From: Pseudomonas oryzae
GTDB lineage: Bacteria > Pseudomonadota > Gammaproteobacteria > Pseudomonadales > Pseudomonadaceae
Reading direction: 5' to 3'
Assembly: GCF_900104805.1 (NCBI RefSeq)
Contig: NZ_LT629751.1
Span: forward strand, 248,001 to 312,000
DNA length: 64,000 nt
Both the position numbers and the translations under genes were made by a program. Under the pieces are notes generated by a model. That model made no database searches. It saw only the letters and a list, made by a program, of their open reading frames with translations, and was not told where the DNA came from. Numbering within the stretch: position 1 is the first letter of the stretch; each line of letters begins with the position of its first letter. Shown one piece after another: positions 53,388 through 64,000 of the stretch.

Positions 53388-54269
53388 AACCTGCGCCTCG
53401 ACCCCGGCCCGATCCAGCAGCTGCATGAACGCCCGTGCCGCGTTGGACAGGGTGCGCTCGGTGTGCACGATGTAGCCGAGCTGGCGGGTCAGCTGGATAT
53501 CCTCCAGCGGCAGGCGCGTGACCTGCTCGTCGAGCATGGTGCGCGGCAGCACGCTCCAGGCGATGCCGATCGACACCAGCATCTTGATGGTCTCCAGGTA
53601 GTTGGTGCTCATGCTCACGTTGGGCCGCAGGCCGGCCTGCTCGAACAGGCGCTGGACGATGTGGTGGGTGAAGGTGTTCTCGCCGGGGAACACCGCCGCA
53701 TGGCGCGCCACCTCGGCCAGGCTCACCGCGCCGCCGTGGGCCAGCGGGTGCTCGGGGGCGGCGACGAAGTCCAGCGGGTCATCCCACACCGGCACCGCGC
53801 GCACCGGCGCGGCAGTGTGCGGGGCGAGGGTGATCACCGCCAGCTCGGTGCGCCCGTGCAGCACTTCTTCATAGGCCACCTCCGAGTCGAGGAAGCGGAT
53901 GTCCAGCGCCACCTGCGGATGGGTGCGGGTAAAGGCGCGCAGCAGGGGCGGCAGGCGATGCAGGCCGATATGGTGGCTGGTGGCCAGGGTCAGCCGGCCG
54001 CCGACCGCGCCGCTGAGGTTGCTCAGTGCGCGGCGGGTGTCGTCCAGCACGCCGAGCACCTGGCGGGCGCGCGGCAGCAGGGCGCGACCGGCCTCGGTCA
54101 GGCTGACCTCGCGGCCGATGCGGTCGAACAGTCGCACGTCGAGCTGCTGCTCCAGTGCGGCGATGCGCTTGCTGACCGCCGGCTGGGTGAGGTGCAGGCG
54201 CTCGCCGGCGGCCGAGAAGCTGCCGGTCTCGGCGATGGCGATGAAGGTGTCGAGGCTGGCCAGGTCCAT
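53382..54269 (-). CDS. LysR-family regulator next to leuC
   Basis: 295 residues. Winged helix-turn-helix at about 1-60: LASLDTFIAIAETGSFSAAG, RLHLTQPAVSKRIAALEQQL. The effector domain follows (TLATSHHIGLHRLPPLLRAF, VPVWDDPLDFVAAPEHPLA, MLVSIGIAWSVLPRTML). Divergent from leuC over 164 bases, as in Pseudomonas aeruginosa (PA3122/leuC), so it probably controls leuCD. Effector unknown. Confidence 0.9.
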   Translation of the reverse strand: MDLASLDTFIAIAETGSFSAAGERLHLTQPAVSKRIAALEQQLDVRLFDRIGREVSLTEAGRALLPRARQVLGVLDDTRRALSNLSGAVGGRLTLATSHHIGLHRLPPLLRAFTRTHPQVALDIRFLDSEVAYEEVLHGRTELAVITLAPHTAAPVRAVPVWDDPLDFVAAPEHPLAHGGAVSLAEVARHAAVFPGENTFTHHIVQRLFEQAGLRPNVSMSTNYLETIKMLVSIGIAWSVLPRTMLDEQVTRLPLEDIQLTRQLGYIVHTERTLSNAARAFMQLLDRAGVEAQVA

Positions 54270-54433
54270 GTTCGGATTCCGTCAGGTTATCCAAAGCATG
54301 AAAAATATGAATTTGCTTCATCGGTGGCAAGTCCCTAGGATCGACCGCACAAGCCCTGTGGGCATAGGGTGGCAGGCAGGTCTCGACCGCACTGCACATC
54401 CGCATACGCGAAACCACCGATGAGGAATACCCC

Positions 54434-55858
54434 GTGGCCGGCAAGACGCTTTACGACAAGCTCTGGGACATGCACCTGGTCAAGCAGCGCGACGATGGTT
54501 CGGCGCTGATCTACATCGACCGTCAGATCCTCCACGAAGTGACCTCGCCGCAGGCCTTCGAGGGCCTGCGCCTGGCCGGCCGCAAGCCGTGGCGCGTCGA
54601 CGCCAATATCGCCACTCCGGACCACAACGTGCCGACCACCAAGGCCGAGCGCCAGGGCGGCCTGGAGTCGATCCACGACGAGGTGTCGCGCCTGCAGGTG
54701 CAGACCCTCGACGAGAACTGCGACGACTTCGGCATCCTCGAATTCAAGATGAACGACGTGCGCCAGGGCATCGTCCACGTGGTCGGCCCGGAGCAGGGCG
54801 CCACCCTGCCGGGCATGACCGTGGTCTGCGGCGACTCGCACACCTCCACCCATGGCGCCTTCGGCGCGCTGGCCCACGGCATCGGCACCTCCGAGGTCGA
54901 GCACGTGCTGGCGACCCAGTGCCTGGTGGCCAAGAAGATGAAGAACATGCTGGTGAACGTGGAGGGCAAGCTGCCCGCCGGCGTCACCGCCAAGGACATC
55001 GTGCTGGCGATCATCGGCAAGATCGGCACCGCCGGCGGCAACGGCCATGCCCTGGAGTTCGCCGGCAGCGCGATCCGCGACCTGTCGATGGAAGGCCGCA
55101 TGACCATCTGCAACATGGCCATCGAGGCCGGCGCCCGCGTCGGTCTGGTCGCCGTCGACGAGAAGACCATTGCCTACGTCGAAGGCCGCACCTTCGCGCC
55201 CAAGGGCGCCGACTGGGATGCCGCCGTGGCACAGTGGAAGGGCCTGGTCTCCGACCCCGACGCGCACTTCGACACAGTGGTCGAACTCAAGGCCGAGGAG
55301 ATCAAGCCGCAGGTCAGCTGGGGCACCTCGCCGGAAATGGTGCTGCCGGTCGATGCGACCGTGCCGAATCCGGCCAACGAGGCCGATCCGGTCAAGCGCG
55401 ACTCCATCGTCCGCGCGCTCAAGTACATGGGCCTGACCGCCGACCAGCCGATCACCACCATCCAGCTGGACCGCGTGTTCATCGGCTCCTGCACCAACTC
55501 GCGCATCGAGGACCTGCGCGCCGCCGCCGAGGTGGCCAAGGGCCGCAAGGTCGCGTCGACCGTCAAGCAGGCGCTGGTGGTGCCGGGCTCCGGCCTGGTC
55601 AAGGCGCAGGCCGAGGCCGAGGGGCTGGACAAGATCTTCATCGAGGCTGGTTTCGAGTGGCGCGAGCCGGGCTGCTCCATGTGCCTGGCGATGAACCCGG
55701 ACCGTCTGGAGAGCGGCGAGCACTGCGCTTCCACCTCCAACCGCAACTTCGAGGGCCGTCAGGGCGCCGGTGGCCGTACCCACCTGGTCAGCCCGGCCAT
55801 GGCCGCCGCCGCCGCGGTGACCGGTCACTTCGTCGATGTGCGCGAGCTGCTGAACTGA
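54434..55858 (+). CDS. leuC: Isopropylmalate isomerase large subunit
   Basis: 474-residue aconitase-type [4Fe-4S] enzyme subunit, interconverting 2- and 3-isopropylmalate. Cluster cysteines: [14 protein letters not shown] and [15 protein letters not shown]. Also [23 protein letters not shown] start with GAGGAAT upstream. leuD follows 11 bases after. Confidence 0.97.
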   Translation: MAGKTLYDKLWDMHLVKQRDDGSALIYIDRQILHEVTSPQAFEGLRLAGRKPWRVDANIATPDHNVPTTKAERQGGLESIHDEVSRLQVQTLDENCDDFGILEFKMNDVRQGIVHVVGPEQGATLPGMTVVCGDSHTSTHGAFGALAHGIGTSEVEHVLATQCLVAKKMKNMLVNVEGKLPAGVTAKDIVLAIIGKIGTAGGNGHALEFAGSAIRDLSMEGRMTICNMAIEAGARVGLVAVDEKTIAYVEGRTFAPKGADWDAAVAQWKGLVSDPDAHFDTVVELKAEEIKPQVSWGTSPEMVLPVDATVPNPANEADPVKRDSIVRALKYMGLTADQPITTIQLDRVFIGSCTNSRIEDLRAAAEVAKGRKVASTVKQALVVPGSGLVKAQAEAEGLDKIFIEAGFEWREPGCSMCLAMNPDRLESGEHCASTSNRNFEGRQGAGGRTHLVSPAMAAAAAVTGHFVDVRELLN

Positions 55859-55869
55859 GGATTGCCTGA

Positions 55870-56517
55870 ATGAAAGCCTTTACCCAACACACCGGCCTGG
55901 TCTGCCCGCTGGATCGCGCCAACGTCGACACCGACCAGATCATTCCCAAGCAGTTCCTCAAGTCGATCAAGCGCACCGGCTTCGGCCCCAACCTGTTCGA
56001 CGAGTGGCGCTACCTGGATGTCGGCCAGCCGAACCAGGATTGCAGCAAGCGTCCGGTCAACCAGGAGTTCGTGCTGAACTTCCCGCGCTACCAGGGCGCC
56101 AGCGTGCTGCTGGCCCGCGAGAACTTCGGCTGCGGCTCCTCCCGCGAGCACGCCCCGTGGGCGCTCGAGGAGTACGGCTTCCGCACCATCATCGCGCCGA
56201 GCTACGCCGACATCTTCTTCAACAACAGCTTCAAGAACGGCCTGCTGCCGATCATCCTGCCGGAAGCGGAAGTGGACGAGCTGTTCAAGCAGTGCGAGGC
56301 CAGTGAGGGCTACCAGCTGACCGTCGACCTGGCGGCGCAGACTGTGACCCGTCCGGACGGCAAGGTGCTGTCCTTCGACATCGACCCGTTCCGCAAGCAC
56401 TGCCTGCTCAACGGCCTGGACGACATCGGCCTGACCCTGCAGGACGCCGATGCCATCAAGGCCTTCGAAGAGAAGCACCAGCAGGCCAGCCCCTGGCTGT
56501 TCGGCGCGATCAAGTAA
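55870..56517 (+). CDS. leuD: Isopropylmalate isomerase small subunit
   Basis: 215-residue swivelling domain partner of LeuC. Signatures: [41 protein letters not shown] and [21 protein letters not shown]. Normal length. GAGGATTGCCTGA precedes the ATG. Confidence 0.97.
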   Translation: MKAFTQHTGLVCPLDRANVDTDQIIPKQFLKSIKRTGFGPNLFDEWRYLDVGQPNQDCSKRPVNQEFVLNFPRYQGASVLLARENFGCGSSREHAPWALEEYGFRTIIAPSYADIFFNNSFKNGLLPIILPEAEVDELFKQCEASEGYQLTVDLAAQTVTRPDGKVLSFDIDPFRKHCLLNGLDDIGLTLQDADAIKAFEEKHQQASPWLFGAIK

Positions 56518-56529
56518 GCGAGAGCCCAT

Positions 56530-56604
56530 GTAGGGTGGAAAACCGCGCAGCGTTTTCCACCATGGATTCCGGTGGATAAGGCCGTTGGTCGTTATCCACC
56601 CTAC
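56530..56604. repeat. GTAGGG-family palindrome between leuD and leuB
   Basis: Outer ends GTAGGGTGG and CCACCCTAC are inverted copies. Inside, GGTGGAAAAC/GTTTTCCACC and GGATAA/TTATCC form two hairpins. It lies within a transcription unit. Confidence 0.82.
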
Positions 56605-56623
56605 AAGAGATATGAGGAAGGCA

Positions 56624-57706
<1,083 letters not shown>

Positions 57707-57766
57707 GCTGTCCGGGAGCCGCCCCGTCGCGGGCGGCCCCACTTTTTCGAGAAAGGTGTAGTTGCG

Positions 57767-58879
57767 ATGAAGCGTGTAGGTCTTGTCGGTTGGCGCGGTA
57801 TGGTGGGTTCCGTGCTCATGCAGCGGATGCTGGAAGAGCGCGATTTCGACCTGATCGAGCCGGTGTTCTTCACCACCTCCAACGTGGGTGGCCAGGGTCC
57901 GTCGATCGGCAAGGACATTGCCCCGCTGAAGGATGCCTACAGCATCGACGAGCTGAAGACCCTCGACGTGATCCTCACCTGCCAGGGTGGCGACTACACC
58001 AGCGAAGTGTTCCCCAAGCTGCGCGAAGCCGGCTGGCAGGGCTACTGGATCGACGCGGCCTCCAGCCTGCGCATGAACGATGACTCGGTGATCGTCCTCG
58101 ATCCGGTCAACCGCAAGGTCATCGACCAGTCGCTGGACAACGGGGTGAAGAACTACATCGGCGGCAACTGCACCGTCAGCCTGATGCTGATGGCTCTCGG
58201 CGGCCTGTACGAGGCCGGTCTGGTCGAGTGGATGAGCGCCATGACCTACCAGGCCGCTTCCGGCGCCGGCGCGCAGAACATGCGCGAGCTGATCAAGCAG
58301 ATGGGCGTCATCCACAGCGCGGTGGCCGACGATCTGGCCAACCCGGCCAGCGCCATCCTCGACATCGACCGCAAGGTCGCCGAAACCCAGCGCAGCACCG
58401 AGTTCCCGGTCGACCACTTCGGCGTGCCGCTGGCCGGCAGCCTGATCCCGTGGATCGACAAGGAGCTGCCCAACGGCCAGAGCCGCGAGGAGTGGAAGGG
58501 CCAGGCCGAGACCAACAAGATCCTCGGTCGCAACAAGAGCCCGATCCCGGTCGACGGTCTGTGCGTGCGCATCGGCGCCATGCGCTGCCACAGCCAGGCG
58601 CTGACCATCAAGCTGAACAAGGACGTGCCGCTGGCCGACATCGAGGGCCTGATCAGCCAGCACAACCCCTGGGTCAAGCTGGTGCCGAACCAGCGCGAGA
58701 TCAGCATGCGCGAATTGAGCCCGACCGCCGTCACCGGCACCCTGAGCGTCCCGGTCGGCCGCCTGCGCAAGCTCAACATGGGCTCGCAGTACCTCGGCGC
58801 CTTCACCGTCGGCGACCAGCTGCTGTGGGGTGCGGCCGAGCCGCTGCGGCGCATGCTGCGTATCCTGCTCGAGCGCTGA
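57767..58879 (+). CDS. asd: Aspartate-semialdehyde dehydrogenase
   Basis: 370-residue NADPH enzyme converting aspartyl phosphate to the semialdehyde in the lysine, threonine and methionine routes. Motifs: [18 protein letters not shown], the catalytic Cys in [17 protein letters not shown], and [12 protein letters not shown] with the His. Gammaproteobacterial form. Terminator follows 34 bases after the stop. Confidence 0.97.
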   Translation: MKRVGLVGWRGMVGSVLMQRMLEERDFDLIEPVFFTTSNVGGQGPSIGKDIAPLKDAYSIDELKTLDVILTCQGGDYTSEVFPKLREAGWQGYWIDAASSLRMNDDSVIVLDPVNRKVIDQSLDNGVKNYIGGNCTVSLMLMALGGLYEAGLVEWMSAMTYQAASGAGAQNMRELIKQMGVIHSAVADDLANPASAILDIDRKVAETQRSTEFPVDHFGVPLAGSLIPWIDKELPNGQSREEWKGQAETNKILGRNKSPIPVDGLCVRIGAMRCHSQALTIKLNKDVPLADIEGLISQHNPWVKLVPNQREISMRELSPTAVTGTLSVPVGRLRKLNMGSQYLGAFTVGDQLLWGAAEPLRRMLRILLER

Positions 58880-58912
58880 GCGCCAGGCGCCTTGGCGCCG
58901 GTTGCCGACTGA

Positions 58913-58938
58913 AAAAGACCCGCTTCGGCGGGTCTTTT
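58913..58938 (+). terminator. Rho-independent terminator of asd
   Basis: 11-bp stem AAAAGACCCGC / GCGGGTCTTTT with a TTCG tetraloop, the stable UUCG type. Confidence 0.92.
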
Positions 58939-59045
58939 GCTTCAGGTCAATCATCCGGGCAGCCAGTCGTCCGTTGCTCGCCGCGGCGCCTACCCAGCCG
59001 CGGCTTCGCTCGCTAAAGTGCCACACCTTTTGTTTGAGGTCGTCC

Positions 59046-60041
59046 ATGAGTCAATCCTTCGATATTGCCGTCGTCGGTGCCACCGGGCTGGTCGGCGAAG
59101 CGCTGCTGATGGCGCTCGACGAGCGCGAATTTCCCGTCGGCAAGCTGTTCGCCCTGGCTGCCGGCGATGTCGCCGGCCAGGTGGCGGCGTTCCGCGAGCG
59201 CAATCTGCGCGTCCAGGCGGTGGACGGCTTCGACTTCGCCGCTGTCGCGTTGGTGTTCATCCTCGAGCCGCTGGCGCCGGCCCAGCTGGCGCGCATCGAG
59301 GCGGCCGGCTGCGCGCTGGTCGATCTGAGCGGCGCACTGCCCGCCGAGCGGGCGCCCTGTGTCGTCGCCGAGGTCAATCCGCAGCAGGTCGGAACGGCCC
59401 GCTGGTTGCGTAGCCCGCTGCCTGCCGTGGTAGCGCTGGCCAGCGTGCTGGCCACGTTGCGCCAGGTGCTCAGGCTGAAGCGCGTGACCGTGACCGCCTG
59501 TCTGGCCGTCTCCGGTCGCGGTCGCGAGGGTATCGAAGAGCTGGCCCGGCAGACCGCCCAGTTGCTCAATGCGCGTCCGCTGGAACCACAGCTGTTCGAC
59601 CGGCAGATCGCCTTCAACCTGCTGGCACGCAGCAGTGCCGAGCAGGCCGATGGCCACGCTCGCGACGAGCGCCGCCTGGCCGGCGAGCTGGGCGAGGTGC
59701 TGGGCGAGCCGATGCTGCCGGTGGCGGCTACCTGCGTGCAGGCGCCGGTGTTCTTCGGCGACAGTCTGGCGGTCAGCCTGCTGTGTGAAGAGCCGGTCGA
59801 TCTGCCGGTGGTGCTGCACTGCCTGGATGATGCACCGGAGCTCGAAAGGGTGGAGCAGGGCGACTATCCGACCGCAGTCGGCGACGCTCTCGGTCAGGAC
59901 CTGGTGTACGTCGGAAGGGTGCGTCCGGGGCTGCTCGACCCGTGCGAACTCAATTTGTGGATTGCATCAGATAACGTGCGAAAAGGTTCGGCGCTCAATG
60001 CCGTCCGACTGGGCGAGTTGTTGCTTAAACCCCCCCTGTAA
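59046..60041 (+). CDS. USG-1-type Asd paralogue, catalytic cysteine missing
   Basis: 331 residues with the Asd Rossmann start IAVVGATGLVGEALLMALDE and the dimerisation domain VTACLAVSGRGREGIEELARQ. The position of the active cysteine (family GNC/NPSC) reads SPLPAVVALASVL, so the dehydrogenase reaction is not expected. This is the USG-1 protein that lies between asd and fimV in Pseudomonas. Function unknown. GAGGTCGTCC before the ATG. Confidence 0.9.
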   Translation: MSQSFDIAVVGATGLVGEALLMALDEREFPVGKLFALAAGDVAGQVAAFRERNLRVQAVDGFDFAAVALVFILEPLAPAQLARIEAAGCALVDLSGALPAERAPCVVAEVNPQQVGTARWLRSPLPAVVALASVLATLRQVLRLKRVTVTACLAVSGRGREGIEELARQTAQLLNARPLEPQLFDRQIAFNLLARSSAEQADGHARDERRLAGELGEVLGEPMLPVAATCVQAPVFFGDSLAVSLLCEEPVDLPVVLHCLDDAPELERVEQGDYPTAVGDALGQDLVYVGRVRPGLLDPCELNLWIASDNVRKGSALNAVRLGELLLKPPL

Positions 60042-60177
60042 AAGATACTTGGCCGAAATTTTGTAGGCCTTCTCCATCCTGGCTGGGCATTTCCCGGGGC
60101 GGCTGCTGTGCGGCTCGGGCTGCCGGCAACGCCACCGACTCGCTTGGCGAGACACGAAGAAACAAGGGATTACACGT

Positions 60178-63100
60178 ATGGTTCGGGTACGCAAACTGGT
60201 GCTAGCAATCGCCGCCGCTTCGGCGCTGTCCTCCGGCATGGCGCACGCGCTGGGGTTGGGTGATATCTCGCTGAAGTCCTCCCTGAACCAGCCGCTGGAA
60301 GCCGAGATCGAGCTGCTCGAAGTGCGTGATCTGGGCAACGGCGAGGTGATCCCTGCGCTGGCTCCGGCCGAGGAGTTCAGCAAGGTTGGCGTCGACCGCC
60401 CGTTCTTCCTCACCGATCTGAAATTCACGCCGGTGCTCAAGCCCAACGGCAAGAGCGTGATCCGCGTGACTTCGAGCAAGCCGGTGCGCGAGCCCTACCT
60501 GAACTTCCTGGTCGAGGTGCTGTGGCCCAATGGCCGCCTGCTGCGCGAATACACCGTGCTGCTCGATCCGCCGCTGTACTCGCCGCAGACGGTGGCCGCC
60601 GCCGCGCCGCGCCTGCCGGTAGCCGCCCCGGCGGCACCGCGCGCCGCTGCTCCGGCGCCGGTCCGTACCGCGCAGGCTCCGGTGCCGACCAGTGCGGCGC
60701 CGGCCGCGGTCGCCGCACCGACGCCGCGCCGCATCGAGGGCAGCGAGTATCGTACCGATCGCGACGATACCCTGTGGGAAGTGGCCAGTCGCGTGCGTCC
60801 GAGCAATGCCGTATCGGTCCACCAGACTATGCTGGCGATTCAGGACCTCAATCCGAATGCCTTCCTGGACGGCAATATCAACCGTCTGAAGAGCGGCCAG
60901 GTTCTGCGCTTGCCGAGCGAGGAGCAGATTCGTACCCGCAGCCAGACCGATGCCCTCGCCCAGGTCGCAGCACAGAACAGCGCCTGGCGCGAAGGTCGTG
61001 CCGTGCAGCCGGTCGCCGCTGCCCGCCAGCTCGACGCCACCCGGCGCAGCGAAGCTGGCATTGCGCCGGCTCAGACGGCAGCCGAGGACAACCTGCGTCT
61101 GGTCTCCGCCTCCAGCGGCAAGGCCACCGCTGGCAGCGACAACGGCGCCGCGGGCGGCAGCAAGGCGCTGGCCGACAAGCTGGCCGTCAATCAGGAAAGC
61201 CTGGCGACGGCACAGCGCGAAAATCAGGAACTCAAGGAACGCCTCACTGATCTGCAGAGTCAGTTGGACAAGCTGCAGCGCCTGATCGAGCTGAAGAACG
61301 AACAGCTCGCCAAACTGCAGGGCGGGCTGGCCGCCGATTCCGCAGTCCCCGCCACTGCCGCGGTGCCGGCCGAAAGCCAGGCGACCGAGTCCGCGGCTGC
61401 TCCTGCTCCGAGCGCCGTGCCGGTCGAGAGCAAGGCGGCCGAGGCGGCACCTGCCGACACCTCGGTGGCGGTATCCACTCCGGCTGCGGCGGCAGCGAGT
61501 GAGCAGAATGCCCAGCCGGCGGCAGCCCCGGTAGTCGCGCCGGCTCCGGTCGTCGAAGCGCCCAAGCCGGCCGCGCCGAAGCCGGCGGTGGTCAAGCCGG
61601 TGCCGGCCCCGGTCTATGAGCCCAGTCTGGTCGACGAAGTGATGGCCAATCCGCTGCTGCTGGCTGCGGGTGGCGGTGCGCTGGCCCTGCTGGCAGGGCT
61701 GGGGCTGATGATCAACTCGCGTCGCAAGTCGCTCAAGGCTGCCGAAGCCGATGATTCCGCCCGGGAGGCTGAGTTATTTCAGGATCTCGACCCGCACGCT
61801 CAGTCTGACCTGTCGCCGGCAGGTGCTCCGTCGCCGGCAGCCGAAGCGCCTAAGGCCAGCCCGCTGAAGTCCGATCCGCTGGCCGAGGCCGAGATGTATG
61901 TCACCTACGGCCGTTTCAGCCATGCCGCGGAGCTGCTGCGCAATGCGCTGAACGAAGAGCCGCAGCGTGCGGACCTGCGTCTGAAGCTGATGGAGGTCTG
62001 TGCCGAGATGGGCGACCGCGATGGTTTCGCCCGCCAGGAGGCTGAACTGGGCGAGATCGGTGGTGCCCAGCCGCAGATCGACCAGTTGCGTGCACGCTAC
62101 CCGCACATGATCGCAGTCGCTGCAGCGGTGGCTGCAGGTGCCGCCATGGGGGGCGCTATCGACGCCCTCGATCTGGATCAGGTGCAGGAAGAAGTTGCCC
62201 AGGCTGCCACCCCGAGCGACGAGTTCGCCTTCGACGATCTGTCGCTGGACAGCCTCGAGCGGGAGACTGCCGCCCCGGTCGAAGCGCGGCAGGAAGCTGC
62301 ACAAGTCGCCGAGAATGATGGTTTCGATCTGAGCCTGGATGATCTGGAGGCCGAACTGGAGCGCGAGCTGGCCGCCAATCGTGATACCTCCGAGGCTCTG
62401 CCCCTCGATGAGCTGACCCTGGATGGTTTTGGCGACGATTTCGCCAGCCTCGAGGTCGATGCTCAGCCGCTGGCCGCAAGCAGCGCGGACGAGTTGGACT
62501 TCGATCTGGAGCTGGATGCGTTGGCCGGCACTGCTGGTCAGTCGGCGGCGGATGATTTCTCCTTCGATCTGGATGCGCCGCAGCTGGAGGCCGAAGTCAC
62601 TCCGCTGGCCACTGCGCCGGCTGAGGACGATCTGCTCGCCGAGCTGGATCAGCTGAGTCTGGATGCCCCGGATGCGGCGCTGTCCGGACAGGACGACGAT
62701 TTCTCCTTCGATCTGGCCGACGTGGGTCTTGCCGCCGAGCCCGTCTCTGTGGCTCAGGCCGAGGCCGAACTCGCTGCTCTGCCGGAGCTGGATGAGCTGG
62801 AGCAGGAGCTGCAGGCCATGGGCGATGCCAGCGCCGCCGAACTGGATCTGGATGCGGCCTTCGACGAGTTCCTCGCCCAGGCGGATCTGGCCGAGCCGCA
62901 GGCGGACGAGCCTGGTTCGTCCCCTGTGGTGCAGGCGACTGCGGCGGTGGTCGAACTGCCCTCGCTCGACGAACCGGATGTCGAGGCTGCGCCGGTGCTG
63001 ACCGGCAACGAGGACTTCAACTTCCTCGCCGACACCGACGAGACTGCCACCAAGCTCGACCTGGCGCGTGCCTACATCGACATGGGTGACGCCGAAGGTG

Positions 63101-63186
63101 CTCGTGACATCCTTGACGAGGTGCTCAAGGAAGGCAATGCCACCCAGCAGCAGGAAGCTCGTGAGATGATGGGGCGTATCGCCTGA
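60178..63186 (+). CDS. fimV: FimV, polar motility-hub protein
   Basis: 1002 residues. Signal peptide (LVLAIAAASALSSGMAHA), then the periplasmic FimV N-terminal domain (LGLGDISLKSSLNQPLEAEI) with a LysM-like peptidoglycan-binding segment near 190-240 (VHQTMLAIQDLNPNAF, LKSGQVLRLPSEEQ). A coiled coil at about 340-380 and an Ala/Pro linker follow, then one transmembrane helix near 492-514. The cytoplasmic part is very acidic with repeated DDFSFDL-type motifs and ends in a FimV TPR domain (TKLDLARAYIDMGDAEGARD). It organises type IV pili and polar signalling. Own leader of 136 bases. Confidence 0.95.
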   Translation: MVRVRKLVLAIAAASALSSGMAHALGLGDISLKSSLNQPLEAEIELLEVRDLGNGEVIPALAPAEEFSKVGVDRPFFLTDLKFTPVLKPNGKSVIRVTSSKPVREPYLNFLVEVLWPNGRLLREYTVLLDPPLYSPQTVAAAAPRLPVAAPAAPRAAAPAPVRTAQAPVPTSAAPAAVAAPTPRRIEGSEYRTDRDDTLWEVASRVRPSNAVSVHQTMLAIQDLNPNAFLDGNINRLKSGQVLRLPSEEQIRTRSQTDALAQVAAQNSAWREGRAVQPVAAARQLDATRRSEAGIAPAQTAAEDNLRLVSASSGKATAGSDNGAAGGSKALADKLAVNQESLATAQRENQELKERLTDLQSQLDKLQRLIELKNEQLAKLQGGLAADSAVPATAAVPAESQATESAAAPAPSAVPVESKAAEAAPADTSVAVSTPAAAAASEQNAQPAAAPVVAPAPVVEAPKPAAPKPAVVKPVPAPVYEPSLVDEVMANPLLLAAGGGALALLAGLGLMINSRRKSLKAAEADDSAREAELFQDLDPHAQSDLSPAGAPSPAAEAPKASPLKSDPLAEAEMYVTYGRFSHAAELLRNALNEEPQRADLRLKLMEVCAEMGDRDGFARQEAELGEIGGAQPQIDQLRARYPHMIAVAAAVAAGAAMGGAIDALDLDQVQEEVAQAATPSDEFAFDDLSLDSLERETAAPVEARQEAAQVAENDGFDLSLDDLEAELERELAANRDTSEALPLDELTLDGFGDDFASLEVDAQPLAASSADELDFDLELDALAGTAGQSAADDFSFDLDAPQLEAEVTPLATAPAEDDLLAELDQLSLDAPDAALSGQDDDFSFDLADVGLAAEPVSVAQAEAELAALPELDELEQELQAMGDASAAELDLDAAFDEFLAQADLAEPQADEPGSSPVVQATAAVVELPSLDEPDVEAAPVLTGNEDFNFLADTDETATKLDLARAYIDMGDAEGARDILDEVLKEGNATQQQEAREMMGRIA

Positions 63187-63188
63187 GC

Positions 63189-64000
63189 ATGATTGTCAGT
63201 GAAGTAGTGCCAGCGGCAGCCGAGGTGGCTGCCGTTGGCGTTTCCAGAATTGCCCTCGGCGTCGAGTACAAGGGCGCCCGCTATCGTGGCTGGCAGCGCC
63301 AGGAGACCGGGGTGCCTTCGGTGCAGGAAGCGCTGGAAAGGGCGCTGTCGAAGGTGGCCGCCGAACCCGTTTCGGTGATCTGTGCCGGGCGCACTGATGC
63401 GGCAGTCCACGCCAGCGGTCAGGTGGTTCATTTCGATACCCGAGTCGAGCGGCCGCTCAAGGCCTGGGTCATGGGGACCAATGCCAATCTGCCCGGCGAC
63501 ATCAGCGTGACCTGGGCGCAGCCGATGCCGGCGCATTTCCATGCGCGCTTCTCCGCGGTGGCTCGCCGCTATCGCTACGTGATCTACAACGATCCGGTGC
63601 GCCCGGCGCACCAGGCCGAGGAGATCACCTGGAATCACCGCCCGCTGGATGTGGCGCGCATGCGCGAGGCGGCCGCGGCGCTGGTCGGTACCCACGACTT
63701 CACCTCGTTCCGTGCCGTGCAGTGCCAGGCCAAGTCGCCGATCAAGACCATCCATCACCTCAGGGTGATCGAGCACGGTCGCTTCATCGTTCTCGATGTG
63801 CGGGCCAACGCCTTCCTGCATCACATGGTGCGCAACATCGCCGGCGTGCTGATGAGCATCGGCGCGGGCGAGCGCGAGCCGCAGTGGGTAGCGGAGATCC
63901 TCGCGGCCCGCGACCGGCGCAGCGGCGGGGTGACGGCGCACCCCTACGGTCTGTATCTGGTGCAGGTCGAGTATCCCGACGAGTTCGCCTTGCCGGCGCG
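63189..64000 (+). CDS. truA: tRNA pseudouridine(38-40) synthase TruA, 3' end outside window
   Basis: 270 codons visible, no stop before the edge. TruA signatures: LGVEYKGARYRGWQRQ, the catalytic Asp in CAGRTDAAVHASGQVVHFD, HARFSAVARRYRYVIYN, and NAFLHHMVRNIAGVLMSIG. It begins 2 bases after the fimV stop. A few N-terminal residues (IVSEVVPAAAEVAAV) may exceed the usual start. Only the last few residues should be missing. Confidence 0.94.
   Translation, partial: MIVSEVVPAAAEVAAVGVSRIALGVEYKGARYRGWQRQETGVPSVQEALERALSKVAAEPVSVICAGRTDAAVHASGQVVHFDTRVERPLKAWVMGTNANLPGDISVTWAQPMPAHFHARFSAVARRYRYVIYNDPVRPAHQAEEITWNHRPLDVARMREAAAALVGTHDFTSFRAVQCQAKSPIKTIHHLRVIEHGRFIVLDVRANAFLHHMVRNIAGVLMSIGAGEREPQWVAEILAARDRRSGGVTAHPYGLYLVQVEYPDEFALPA

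Overview
The window is high-GC chromosomal DNA from a nitrogen-fixing member of the Pseudomonadaceae, in the Azotobacter / diazotrophic Pseudomonas range. Two things point there. The right end has the Pseudomonas core order LysR / leuC-leuD-leuB-asd-USG-1-fimV-truA, with gltX followed by Ala/Glu tRNAs. The middle carries the second half of an Azotobacter-type nif cluster. Species cannot be fixed from the sequence alone.

Layout. 1-7150: mixed accessory genes: a DMT transporter whose 5' end is frameshifted, a small lipoprotein, a decayed gene, a DJ-1/PfpI protein, a XenA-type ene-reductase with an ABM protein, a large HD plus nucleotidyltransferase fusion, and TrhA/hemolysin III. 7150-13050: cold-shock protein, luciferase-like oxidoreductase, 3-hydroxybenzoate 4-monooxygenase-like flavoprotein, an overlapping MntA-HepT toxin-antitoxin pair and an XRE-cupin regulator. 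13050-19350: a nitrogen-assimilation block (type III glutamine synthetase-like ligase, three split glutamate-synthase-like subunits, Amt transporter) with sigma-54 promoter matches before the ligase and before amt. 19350-26090: SDR, alpha/beta hydrolase, LprI-like protein, DksA-type zinc finger, a membrane protein, oxaloacetate decarboxylase, GST and a TorF-type porin.

26490-43720 is the nif block. nifE-nifN-nifX, two small NifX-linked genes, two ferredoxins and four poorly known, mostly overlapping ORFs run rightward to 33619. A Nif11-domain gene faces them. A second unit is iscA-nifU-nifS-nifV-cysE-TPR gene-nifW-nifZ-nifM-clpX2, and nifF follows with its own promoter. Each unit has a -24/-12 sigma-54 promoter. 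The three rightward ones also have TGT-N10-ACA NifA sites and IHF-type sequences. NifE/N build the FeMo-cofactor precursor; NifU/NifS/IscA/CysE supply Fe-S clusters and cysteine; NifV makes homocitrate; NifW/Z/M mature the nitrogenase proteins; NifF and the ferredoxins carry electrons. nifHDK, nifB and nifA are not in the window.

43720-64000 returns to core genome: two identical tRNA-Pro genes, moaB-moeA (molybdenum cofactor), a zinc alcohol dehydrogenase, gltX, three tandem Ala-Glu tRNA pairs, bacteriohemerythrin, pgl/eda-like genes, a hotdog thioesterase, dusC, the leucine operon with asd and a degenerate Asd paralogue, fimV, and truA cut by the right edge. Palindromic repeats of a GTAGGGTGG type recur between genes, two of them reaching into stop codons. 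No CRISPR array, rRNA gene, integrase or intact insertion sequence was seen.
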